Below are positions 33,633 to 40,790 of a DNA stretch of 64,000 nucleotides, piece by piece. A program made the position numbers and the translations under genes. The stretch's first letter is position 1, and every line of letters begins with the position of its first letter. This DNA comes from Leifsonia shinshuensis (GTDB lineage: Bacteria > Actinomycetota > Actinomycetes > Actinomycetales > Microbacteriaceae): positions 3,348,001-3,412,000 of the forward strand of contig NZ_JAVDVK010000001.1 in NCBI RefSeq assembly GCF_031456835.1. Direction: 5' to 3'. Below the pieces are notes generated by a model, which saw nothing but the letters and a program-made list of their open reading frames with translations, did no database searches and was not told the origin of the DNA.

Positions 33633-34658
33633 GTGACCACCCCTTCGAGCGGACGGACGCGGCTCGGATTCTTCACCCGGCTCCTCGACGACGGCACCGC
33701 GCAGCAGCGGTACCGCAACGCGCTCGACCAATTCGTCCGCGCCGAGGAGCTCGGGTTCGATTCCGTGTGGGTGGCGCAGCACCACTTCCATGAGGACGAG
33801 GGCGGCCTCCCGTCCCCGTTCGTGCTGCTCGCGCAGGCGGCGGCGCGCACCTCGCGCATCCGGCTCGCAACGGGGATCGTGACGTTGCCGCTCGAGGCGC
33901 CGCTGCGGGTGGCGGAGGATGCGGCGGTGCTGCAGCTGCTGTCGGACGGCCGGGTGGAGCTGGGCATCGGCTCCGGCGGAACGCCCTCGTCGTTCCCGCC
34001 CTTCGGGTACGACTCGGCGGACCGCGCGGCCATCTACGACCGCCACCGCGGAATCCTCGAGGACGCCCTCCGCGGCGACGTTCTCACCACGGACGGCGGC
34101 ACGCTGTACCCGTCCGCCCCGGACCTCCTCGGCGTGATCTGGGAGGCGACGTTCTCCGCGGCCGGCGCCGAGCGGATCGGTCGCCGGGGCAACGGACTCA
34201 TGCTCTCCCGCACCCAGCCGCGCCCGCAGTGGGACGGGCCGTCGTCGCCCGAGCTGCAGGAGGCCATCGTGGATGCGTACCTCGCCGCCCTGCCGAACGG
34301 TACCGCCCCGCGCATCCTGGCCTCCCGGTCGGCGCTCGTCGTCGACACCGAGGAGGAGGCGGCGCGCTGGATCCAGCGCGGCATCGAGCGCAGCGCCGGC
34401 TACCTGCGGTCGCAGCGCATCGAGGTGCCGGACGGCGTGTCCGACACCGAGCTGCTGGCCTGGCTCGACGTGCACGTGGGGACGCCGGAGCAGGTGCTGG
34501 CCTCACTGCGGACGGACACCGTGCTCCGTCGCGCCACCGACGTCGCGTTCCAGCCGCATCCCATCGACCCGTCGCACGACGCGGTGCTGCGATCGCTGGA
34601 ACTCCTCGCGACGCGCGTCGCGCCCGAACTCCTCGGCTGGTCGCCCGAGCGCCCCTGA
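33633..34658 (+). CDS. Luciferase-like FMN-dependent monooxygenase (KPN_01858-type)
   Basis: The 341-residue protein has the bacterial luciferase TIM barrel: LGFFTRLLDDG at the start, LGFDSVWVAQHHFHEDEGG, IRLATGIVTLPLEAPLRVAEDAAVLQLLSDGRVELGIGSGG, and a C-terminal VGTPEQVLASL. It would use reduced flavin and O2 to oxidise a small organic compound. The gene order, monooxygenase followed by the two alkylhydroperoxidase-fold proteins, matches a conserved gene set defined in protein-family collections as KPN_01858 with Avi_7170 and Avi_7169; its substrate is unknown. GTG start. Confidence 0.88.
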   Translation: MTTPSSGRTRLGFFTRLLDDGTAQQRYRNALDQFVRAEELGFDSVWVAQHHFHEDEGGLPSPFVLLAQAAARTSRIRLATGIVTLPLEAPLRVAEDAAVLQLLSDGRVELGIGSGGTPSSFPPFGYDSADRAAIYDRHRGILEDALRGDVLTTDGGTLYPSAPDLLGVIWEATFSAAGAERIGRRGNGLMLSRTQPRPQWDGPSSPELQEAIVDAYLAALPNGTAPRILASRSALVVDTEEEAARWIQRGIERSAGYLRSQRIEVPDGVSDTELLAWLDVHVGTPEQVLASLRTDTVLRRATDVAFQPHPIDPSHDAVLRSLELLATRVAPELLGWSPERP

Positions 34659-34687
34659 CCCGACCGTCCCCGATCGAAAGGATCACC

Positions 34688-35272
34688 ATGACCGACGTCA
34701 TCGACCGGCTCGTCGGCATCGCCCCCGGCGACGCCCTCGACACCCTTCGCGACCAGCGGCCCAGCGCCCGGGCGAACGCCCAGGCCAGCTACGACGCGCT
34801 GTTCCACGCGGACGAGCTGGCGCACGTGGCCCAGCGGGAACGCCTCGCCGTCGCCTACTGGACCGTGGCGCTGTCCCAGTCGCCGACGTCCGCGTACTAC
34901 CGCGACCTGCTGGCCGCCGAGGACGCGCCTCTGCTGCAGGCGCTGGAGTCGGCGCTGCCCGGCGCGGTGACCAGCGGCCCCTACGGCTCGTACCCGGAGG
35001 GACCGCTGAGCGTCGAGGATGTCGCCGGCCCGATCTGGCAGCCGGATGCGGCACTCGCGGCCGCCGTCGGGGACAGGCTCGCCGCCGCGCTCGCCCACAC
35101 GCACCTCCTGGTCTACCGGCCGCGGGACTCGTCGCCGGCCGCGATCCAGGCCCTGCTCGACGCCGGGTGGTCGGTCGACGGGATCGTCACGCTGTCGCAG
35201 CTCGTCGCCTTCCTCAGCTTCCAGCTCCGCGTGGTCGCGGGCCTCACCGTCTTGAAAGGAGAGCTCGCATGA
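34688..35272 (+). CDS. CMD-domain protein, Avi_7170 type
   Basis: The 194-residue protein is helical and resembles carboxymuconolactone-decarboxylase/AhpD-fold proteins: LFHADELAHVAQRERLAVAYWTVALSQSPTSAYY in the first half and LLDAGWSVDGIVTLSQLVAFLSFQLRVVAGL in the second. The catalytic CxxC of AhpD is absent, so it may be a structural or non-redox partner of the next protein. It lies 29 bp after the monooxygenase, and its end overlaps the next gene by ATGA. Confidence 0.8.
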   Translation: MTDVIDRLVGIAPGDALDTLRDQRPSARANAQASYDALFHADELAHVAQRERLAVAYWTVALSQSPTSAYYRDLLAAEDAPLLQALESALPGAVTSGPYGSYPEGPLSVEDVAGPIWQPDAALAAAVGDRLAAALAHTHLLVYRPRDSSPAAIQALLDAGWSVDGIVTLSQLVAFLSFQLRVVAGLTVLKGELA

Positions 35273-35880
35273 GCGAGACCGTCATCCAGCACACGTTCGA
35301 GGCGCCCAACGTATTCACGCAGGAGGAGCTCGGCTGGGAGGCGTGGCTCCCGCCGCTGCCGCTCGAGGAGCTGACGGACCGGCACTACGACGGCCTGGTC
35401 GACCGCGGGCGCGCCAACAGCCCGTACTTCCGCCTGCTGGTGCGCGACCCCGACATCCTGGGGGCGCGGACGCGCACGGACAACGACATCTTCTACAACG
35501 AGAAGGGCGGCCTGACGCGGGCACTTCGTGAGCTGTCCGCCACGGCCGCCTCGCGCACCAACGGCTGCATCTTCTGCGCGTCCGTCCACTCGCGCTTCGC
35601 CAGCCACAAGTCGAAGCGGCCCGAGGACGTGCAGCGCCTCCTCGACGAGGGAACCTCGGCGCGGCAGGACGACCCGCAGTGGCGCGCCGTCATCGACGCC
35701 TCGGTCGCGCTGACGCGCATCCCGGACGAGTTCGGTCCGGAGCACGTGCGCGCGCTGCGTGACGCCGGGCTGGACGACGTGGCGATCATCGACGCCATCA
35801 ACGGCGCCGCCTTCTTCAACTGGGCGAACCGCCTGATGCTGTCGCTGGGGGAGCCGACGCCTCCTGCCGAGAAGCGCTAG
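35269..35880 (+). CDS. Alkylhydroperoxidase-domain protein, Avi_7169 type
   Basis: The 203-residue protein has the AhpD core with an intact redox motif in NGCIFCASVHSRFASHK (Cys pair near residues 100-103, His five residues on), preceded by RALRELSATAASRT. AhpD-fold proteins reduce peroxides or act as decarboxylases. With a flavin monooxygenase alongside, a role in handling a peroxy intermediate or peroxide by-product is plausible. It ends the cassette; the next gene is convergent 18 bp away with no clear hairpin between. Confidence 0.85.
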   Translation: MSETVIQHTFEAPNVFTQEELGWEAWLPPLPLEELTDRHYDGLVDRGRANSPYFRLLVRDPDILGARTRTDNDIFYNEKGGLTRALRELSATAASRTNGCIFCASVHSRFASHKSKRPEDVQRLLDEGTSARQDDPQWRAVIDASVALTRIPDEFGPEHVRALRDAGLDDVAIIDAINGAAFFNWANRLMLSLGEPTPPAEKR

Positions 35881-35898
35881 GCGCGGCTCCCGCAGCGG

Positions 35899-36354
35899 TC
35901 AAGCGGCGAGCTGCGCCGCCGCCGTGAACAGCGGGGCCGCGACGTGCTCGCCCTGGCCGACGCACACGTAGAAGACGAACTCGACGGGGGCGGCGACGGC
36001 GACGATCGCGCTGACGTCGCTCCACGGGTCGTCGGGCAGGTCGGCGACCCGCCCCATCTCGAGCGCACGGCGCTCGGCGTCGCGCGCCGAACCCTGCACG
36101 GTGAAGAACGCGTCGAGGGCGTCCTCGTCGTCGGCGTCCGCCAGCCAGCCCACGAGCGGGGTGGCGGTGCGGTCGCTGACCGGGACGGACTCGAACAGGG
36201 CCTCGGCCATGACCTCGAGCGAGGCGCTGGTCTGGACGAGGCGCGGCTGCGGCGGCAGCGCGCGAGAGGTGATGGCGATCCAGCCGCCCGCCGGAACATC
36301 GTTCAAAGCGGTGAGTAGCTGGCCGGAAATGACAGGACTGAGCTTTCGCAACAT
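35899..36354 (-). CDS. Hypothetical protein
   Basis: The 151-residue protein starts MLRKLSPVISGQLLTALNDVPAGGWIAITSRALPP and is rich in acidic residues and short hydrophobic strands (LVGWLADADDEDALDAFFTVQG, VEFVFYVCVGQGEHVAAPLF). No signal peptide, membrane span or known motif is seen. I choose the ATG at 36354 because codons upstream lose coding character. It may be a small alpha/beta ligand- or partner-binding protein, but I cannot name it. Confidence 0.65.
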   Translation of the reverse strand: MLRKLSPVISGQLLTALNDVPAGGWIAITSRALPPQPRLVQTSASLEVMAEALFESVPVSDRTATPLVGWLADADDEDALDAFFTVQGSARDAERRALEMGRVADLPDDPWSDVSAIVAVAAPVEFVFYVCVGQGEHVAAPLFTAAAQLAA

Positions 36355-36527
36355 GGAAGTTCGGGTACTTTCCACACGGCGTCCGCGCGCGCGGGCACGG
36401 TTCCCCCCAACGCGCCACCGAACGCAACCAATATACGGGTAAGGTGCGTCGCCCCCTGCGGGGTGACGAGGTGGCACAACGCCCGCCGGAGTTTCGGGTT
36501 CCAGCGGGTTGTCCCCAGCATAGGACC

Positions 36528-36549
36528 GTGTCCGCGAAAGTGCGGACAC
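36528..36549 (-). terminator. Hairpin downstream of the desaturase unit
   Basis: GTGTCCGC pairs with GCGGACAC across a 6-base loop, 47 bases beyond the stop of the 48-residue gene. The rest of 36355-36596 shows no gene. Confidence 0.6.
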
Positions 36550-36596
36550 CCATACGGGGGTCAAAACAGGGGAAATTCTGATCCCTGGCGGACGGG

Positions 36597-36743
36597 TCAG
36601 GCGTGCAGGACCGAGCGGTCGACGACCGCCGGCCCATCCGCCTCCTCGGCCGCGGCCTCGGCGTCGGCGAGTTCGAAGAACACGCCGACGACCTCCGGGG
36701 TCAAGTCGTCCGGGAGTACGACCGCGTAGACGGGGACGTTCAC
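36597..36743 (-). CDS. 48-residue protein coupled to the desaturase
   Basis: A GTG at 36743 overlaps the desaturase stop as GTGA. The frame has 48 codons: VNVPVYAVVLPDDLTPEVVG, then VFFELADAEAAAEEADGP and a short basic end. Predicted as strand-turn-helix, acidic and soluble. The start-stop overlap, the balanced amino-acid use and the following hairpin support a real gene. I know no family for it; a small partner or regulator of the desaturase is possible. Confidence 0.55.
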   Translation of the reverse strand: MNVPVYAVVLPDDLTPEVVGVFFELADAEAAAEEADGPAVVDRSVLHA

Positions 36744-37834
36744 GCTCGCCGGAACTGCTGCGCCGCCGGGCAGTCGAAGGGATCCCGCGCGGCGAGGCCG
36801 ACGCGGTTGAGGTACCGGACGACGATGCGGTACGAGTTCACGAGGCCGGTCTCGGTGTACGGGATGTCGTGCGCGGCGCAGTGCTCGCGCACGAGGACGC
36901 GGGCGCGGGCCAGGTGCGGACGCGGCATGCTCGGGAACAGGTGGTGCTCGACCTGGTGGTTGAGGCCGCCCATGAGGGCGCTCATCGACCAGCCGCCGCG
37001 GATGTTGCGCGAGGTGAGGACCTGCTTGTTCAGGAAGTCGACCCGGGTCCCCGCGGGGAGGATCGGCATGCCCTTGTGGTTGGGGGCGAACGACGCGCCC
37101 ATGTAGAGGCCGAAGACGGCGAGCTGCACGCCGAGGAAGGCGAACGCCATGCCCAGCGGGAGCATCAGGAAGACGATGCCCACATACACGCTCAGGCGGA
37201 CCGCGATCGCGACCAGCTCACCGGTGCGACGCTCGACCGGCCCACGGGCCAGGAGCGATCGCACGGACGTGATGTGGAGGTTGACGCCCTCCAGCAGGAG
37301 GAGGGGGAAGAAGAGGTAGCCCTGGCGCCGGGTGATGGCGGCCATCAGGCCGCGCTGCCGTGCGGCGTCCTCCTCGACGAAGGAGATGGTGTCGAACGCG
37401 ATGTCGGGGTCTTTGCCGACCGTGTTCGGATTGGCGTGGTGGCGCGTGTGCTTCGTCATCCACCACTGGTAGCTCATGCCGACCAGCCAGGTGACGATGA
37501 AGCGTCCCGCCCGATCGTTGGTCGGGCCGGAGGAGAAGACCTGGCGGTGCGAGGCCTCGTGGCCGAGGAAGGCGAGCTGGGTGAAGAGCAGGCCGAAGAC
37601 CGCGGCGATCAGCAGCTGGAACCAGGAGTCGCCCAGGAGGACGAACCCGACGCCGGCGCCGATGAGCCCTGCCACGAGCAGCGCGAACACCGTGATGTAG
37701 AAACCGCGGCGACGCTCGAGCAGACCCTCGGCGCGGACGCGGCCGAGCAGCTCGTTGTAGGTGCTGGTGACAGAGGGTCGGTCTCCCGTTCGCGCTTGCG
37801 TGCGTCGCACGGGACCGAGGGTGGCAGTGGTCAT
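36740..37834 (-). CDS. Membrane fatty-acid (acyl-CoA/lipid) desaturase
   Basis: The 364-residue di-iron desaturase has the three histidine boxes: HEASH (92-96), HTRHH (129-133) and HQVEHH near residue 313, the last of the front-end QxxHH type. Hydrophobic pairs flank them (YITVFALLVAGLIGAGVGFVLL; LSVYVGIVFLMLPLGMAFAFLGVQL). It would insert a double bond into membrane acyl chains, lowering melting point. A cold-shock gene lies just upstream on the same strand, which fits a cold-adaptation role. The basic N-terminal 25 residues are probably cytoplasmic. Confidence 0.92.
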   Translation of the reverse strand: MTTATLGPVRRTQARTGDRPSVTSTYNELLGRVRAEGLLERRRGFYITVFALLVAGLIGAGVGFVLLGDSWFQLLIAAVFGLLFTQLAFLGHEASHRQVFSSGPTNDRAGRFIVTWLVGMSYQWWMTKHTRHHANPNTVGKDPDIAFDTISFVEEDAARQRGLMAAITRRQGYLFFPLLLLEGVNLHITSVRSLLARGPVERRTGELVAIAVRLSVYVGIVFLMLPLGMAFAFLGVQLAVFGLYMGASFAPNHKGMPILPAGTRVDFLNKQVLTSRNIRGGWSMSALMGGLNHQVEHHLFPSMPRPHLARARVLVREHCAAHDIPYTETGLVNSYRIVVRYLNRVGLAARDPFDCPAAQQFRRA

Positions 37835-37933
37835 GTATTCCTCCGCTGTGTCGAGCCGACTTCACAGCCGAGGTATGGGCAAAACGCCCGAGATGATGCA
37901 AGCGTATGCTCGCTTGCTGGGTGTTGGCGGCGA

Positions 37934-37961
37934 GGTGCCCGACCGTTTCCGGCCGGGCACC
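37934..37961 (-). terminator. Terminator of the cold-shock gene
   Basis: GGTGCCCG pairs with CGGGCACC across a 12-base loop, starting 7 bases after the cold-shock stop on the minus strand. Confidence 0.7.
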
Positions 37962-37968
37962 GCGGCCA

Positions 37969-38175
37969 TCAGAGAGGGCGGATGTTCGCAGCCTGGGGAC
38001 CCTTGGGTCCCTGGGCCACGTCATACTCGACCTTCTGGTTCTCGTCGAGGTTGCGGAAGCCGCCGGTGGAGGCGATCTCGCTGTAGTGGGCGAAGACGTC
38101 GGCGCTGCCGTCATCCGGGGCGATGAAGCCGAAGCCCTTTTCCGAGTTGAACCATTTGACGGTGCCTTGAGCCAT
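37969..38175 (-). CDS. cspA: Cold-shock protein (CspA family)
   Basis: The 68-residue single cold-shock domain starts [20 protein letters not shown]. It has RNP1 (KGFGFI) and RNP2 (VFAHY), the aromatic nucleic-acid-binding surface, and ends [10 protein letters not shown]. It binds single-stranded RNA or DNA and loosens mRNA structure. An AAGGA site precedes the ATG. An open frame continues in phase for over 100 codons upstream, part of which looks coding. A near copy is at 47317, differing mainly at FGF/YGF and STGG/AQG. Confidence 0.96.
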   Translation of the reverse strand: MAQGTVKWFNSEKGFGFIAPDDGSADVFAHYSEIASTGGFRNLDENQKVEYDVAQGPKGPQAANIRPL

Positions 38176-38481
38176 CGTTTTTTCCTTTTTCATGTTGTGG
38201 GAGCCGGATGATCGGCTCCGCTCGCCGCGCCCGATCGGGCGTGGACGTCGTGGGCCGCCGCGGAGTGTGCGGCGGTCGGTCGTGGGGTGTCGCAGCAGAG
38301 CCTGGGCTCCGGCGATCGTGGGTGCTGTGCCGAGGTTGAGCGAACGGCCGTCGAGGACGCGGAACGCACCCTCTTCGAGGAGGGCGACGCCGGCGTATTC
38401 GTCGTCGGCCGTGGCGACCCAGACGGTGTCGTCAGCTCGGCGCCAGACCAGTGCGGCCTGGGGCCGCGAGTCGGTGATGAT
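38176..38481 (-). CDS. Probable small protein with ATC start, open in frame into the cold-shock gene
   Basis: From 38481 the frame reads [18 protein letters not shown], then [19 protein letters not shown] and [12 protein letters not shown]. It looks like small Microbacteriaceae proteins that begin MTI-TDTRP and carry a WVA-R-GEYAG core. An AAAGGA site stands six bases before ATC, and no ATG, GTG or TTG lies at the expected place. No stop separates it from the cold-shock ATG, so a 170-residue fusion is possible; alternatively the last 40 codons are just the leader of the cold-shock mRNA. The rest of the gap to 38767 holds nothing else I can name. Confidence 0.4.
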
Positions 38482-38767
38482 GGTGAGTCCTTTCGCCCCG
38501 GTCGGGGCGGACGATCGCTGCTCCCGGTCGGTACGCGGGAGGACGGGGATCGTGGTGATGAGAAGGGGTGAGCGTGTCGTTCGGGCCGGCACATCGATGT
38601 GAGAAGACGGCCCCGCACGCGACACCCGGATGGGAAACCGGTTCTGATGCGGGACCATCTCGTCACACGATCAGAAACGCATGATCAGATCCGGCGGACG
38701 AGGACACTCGAACGCGCGAACCGCCCCCAGACTACACGGGATTGCCGTCCGTGCACCCGGAAGTCTC

Positions 38768-39088
38768 TCAGGCGGGCGCCGGTTCGGTCGCGAACGACTG
38801 CTGTTCGGTCTCGACGACGAGACCGCGGGAGCTGCCGGCCGACTCCGCGAGGAGGGCGAGCCACTCCCGGTTGAGCGCGGGTGTGCGGGACCCGTCGAAG
38901 TGGAAGCGCAGGCTGCTGGCCGGGTGGATCCAGATGCTGGTCCGCCCGCCGCCGGCGGAGCTCCTGTCCCTCCAGGACATGGCGAAGCTCTGCCCGTGCC
39001 GGAGCTTGTTGACGATGACGACGTGCAGGTGCGCGAGCGTACGGTCGTCGATCTCGAACTCGTGGTTCTCGTAACTGAGGAAGCCGAT
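38768..39088 (-). CDS. DUF7882-like small protein with apparent ATC start
   Basis: The frame gives 106 residues: IGFLSYENHEFEIDDRTLAH, then LRHGQSFAMSWRD and SIWIHPASSLRFHFDG. It matches the paralogue at 20739, whose first residues are MGTLFY. Aligning them puts the start at ATC (39088), with AGGAGG eight bases upstream, exactly where ATG would be expected. GTG codons farther upstream in frame would add 36 residues or fewer of unconserved sequence. Function unknown. Its C-terminal third is probably flexible. Confidence 0.7.
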   Translation of the reverse strand: MGFLSYENHEFEIDDRTLAHLHVVIVNKLRHGQSFAMSWRDRSSAGGGRTSIWIHPASSLRFHFDGSRTPALNREWLALLAESAGSSRGLVVETEQQSFATEPAPA

Positions 39089-39299
39089 AGTGGTGCCCTC
39101 CTGGATCGGTCCGGATGGTGGCGAAGCAGTCGCTGCCGAACGAGCCTTCACATCAACCGGAGGGTGTTCCACTAGTCTGGCCGCGCCCACCGACACCGCG
39201 CGACCCGGCCGGGCCGATTGCCAGGAGGTACGGATGGGGCTCCCAACAATGCCTTCATAGGGGGCGCATTCTTTGACACTGCGATTTCTCCCCGGGGAG

Positions 39300-39372
39300 G
39301 ATTGACCATCGTGGCGGGGTCACGCCGACCGGCCGATCATGCAAGAAACCCCCCGCTGCGCGAGGGGTTTCT
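39300..39372 (+). ncRNA. Candidate AbiF-type RNA upstream of the Abi/HEPN gene
   Basis: A very stable hairpin at 39344-39372 (AGAAACCCC pairing GGGGTTTCT, with a further CGC/GCG inside a three-base loop and one C/A mismatch) ends five bases before the Abi ATG. A smaller hairpin (GGCG/CGCC, 39313-39326) precedes it. TTGACA at 39273-39278 is a consensus -35, but the -10 region is poor, so the 5' end is a guess. Published covariance searches describe an abiF RNA motif found upstream of PF07751 genes; position and architecture agree. Upstream, 39234-39260 is an 8-codon frame with AGGAGGT before it. Confidence 0.45.
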
Positions 39373-39377
39373 GAGAT

Positions 39378-39992
39378 ATGCACGCCAGTCCAAGCCCGGC
39401 GCTCGAGAGCACGCTACAGGCCCGCACGCCGCCTCGTCAACCGCCGCTGCACCGGCTGGCCGGAAGGGCGAGACTGGCGACGTATCTCTCCGCAGCAGGG
39501 GGAGATCCTCGCCGTGCGACCGACCTTTATCTGTGGGCGAGTCACGTATCGGGCGCCTTGCACGCGCAGCTCTCCTTCGTCGAGATCGCGGTCCGCAACG
39601 CGATCGACGAGCGGCTCGCGGAATGGAATGCGGCGAGTGACGTCGTCGCTCAGCTGATGTTCGGCACCTGGGTCAAGATCGTCCGGCCCCTGTCGCCGAC
39701 CGAGTCTCCCTCACGGCAGCAGTTCCTCTGGGCCGCGGCGGTGTCGCACGCGTTCCCCCACGCTCCATCCGGTGACGACAGCCGCGTTGCCATCGGAGAT
39801 CAACTCGACCGCCTGCGCCGCCTCCGGAACCGGGTCGCGCATCACGACAACTTGCTCGACGTCGCGCTGAAGCACCGGCTCAACGGCATGCTGTCGTTGC
39901 TCGCCAGCCTCCATCCGGACTATCCGCCACTGGCGGTCGCGCGCAGCACGCTGCGGCAGTTGATCGGCGACGATCCCCGCCGTACCTGGTAG
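39378..39992 (+). CDS. Abi family protein (AbiD/AbiF-like HEPN ribonuclease)
   Basis: The 204-residue protein has the Abi_2 layout: helical LYLWASHVSGALHAQLSFVEIAVRNAIDE, then FGTWVKIVRPL and the HEPN catalytic motif R150-NRVA-H155 (LRRLRNRVAHHDNLL). HEPN domains of this type cut RNA and cause abortive infection or act as toxins. No protein antitoxin gene adjoins it; a structured RNA directly upstream may fill that role, as reported for AbiF systems proposed as ancestors of Cas13. There is no ribosome site between the hairpin and the ATG, so translation may be limited by the RNA fold. Confidence 0.8.
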   Translation: MHASPSPALESTLQARTPPRQPPLHRLAGRARLATYLSAAGGDPRRATDLYLWASHVSGALHAQLSFVEIAVRNAIDERLAEWNAASDVVAQLMFGTWVKIVRPLSPTESPSRQQFLWAAAVSHAFPHAPSGDDSRVAIGDQLDRLRRLRNRVAHHDNLLDVALKHRLNGMLSLLASLHPDYPPLAVARSTLRQLIGDDPRRTW

Positions 39993-40070
39993 GCGGCGGG
40001 CGCCCGATTCGGGGGTTCCCGCCGCCGGATGCGAACCTGGTAGGGGCGGGACGCCCGGTGAGGAGACACG

Positions 40071-40790
40071 ATGAACGCGCAAACCGGACGGCGGCGGGAC
40101 CTGACGCTGATGCTCATGCTCGCGCTCACCTTCTCGACGGGGATCGTCGATGCGGTCGGGTACCTGGGGCTCGACAAGGTGTTCGCCGGCAACATGACGG
40201 GCAACGTGGTCGTGCTCGGCATGGCCCTCGCGGGCGCCGAGGGGCTGCCCTGGGTGGGACCGCTCATCGCACTGTTCGCGTTCATGGCCGGGGCGGCGAT
40301 CGGCGGCCGGACGCTGCGGCGGGAGTCCACCGGCTGGAACACCCGCACGAGCTGGTCGTTCACCGCGGTCGCGGTCGCTCTGGCCGCCCTCACGCTGACG
40401 ACCGTGGTCACGGGCGGCGTACCGCCTGCGCCCTGGGAGCTCGCGATCACCACGCTGCTGGCCGCCACCATGGGCTTCCAGGCCGCCGTCGCGCGTCACC
40501 TCGCCGTGAAGGACGTGACCACCGTCGTCGTGACGTCCACCCTGACCGGACTCGCCGCCGATTCCCGGCTCGCCGGCGGGTCCGGTCAGCCGTGGGCGCG
40601 CCGCGCCGGTGCGGTCGCGCTGATCGCGCTCGGTGCGCTGGTCGGCGCGGCGCTGCTGCGCATCCACATCGCGGTGCCGCTGGGGCTCGCCGCGGTGATC
40701 AGCGCGGGCGCGGCCGTGCTCGGCCACGTTGCCGCGCACGAGTCGCGGGAGCTCAGCGAACAGCGTCGGACGGCGCGCCCTCGCGTGTGA
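40071..40790 (+). CDS. YoaK/DUF1275 family membrane protein
   Basis: The 239-residue protein has six hydrophobic segments beginning with LTLMLMLALTFSTGIVDAVGYLGLDKVFAGNMTGNVVVLGMAL, whose GxxDAxxYL and F-x-NMTGN motifs define DUF1275. Members are putative transporters or permeases of unknown substrate. A GGAGA site precedes the ATG. Its 3' end overlaps the convergent amine permease by 38 bases, so the last dozen codons are used on both strands. Confidence 0.88.
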   Translation: MNAQTGRRRDLTLMLMLALTFSTGIVDAVGYLGLDKVFAGNMTGNVVVLGMALAGAEGLPWVGPLIALFAFMAGAAIGGRTLRRESTGWNTRTSWSFTAVAVALAALTLTTVVTGGVPPAPWELAITTLLAATMGFQAAVARHLAVKDVTTVVVTSTLTGLAADSRLAGGSGQPWARRAGAVALIALGALVGAALLRIHIAVPLGLAAVISAGAAVLGHVAAHESRELSEQRRTARPRV

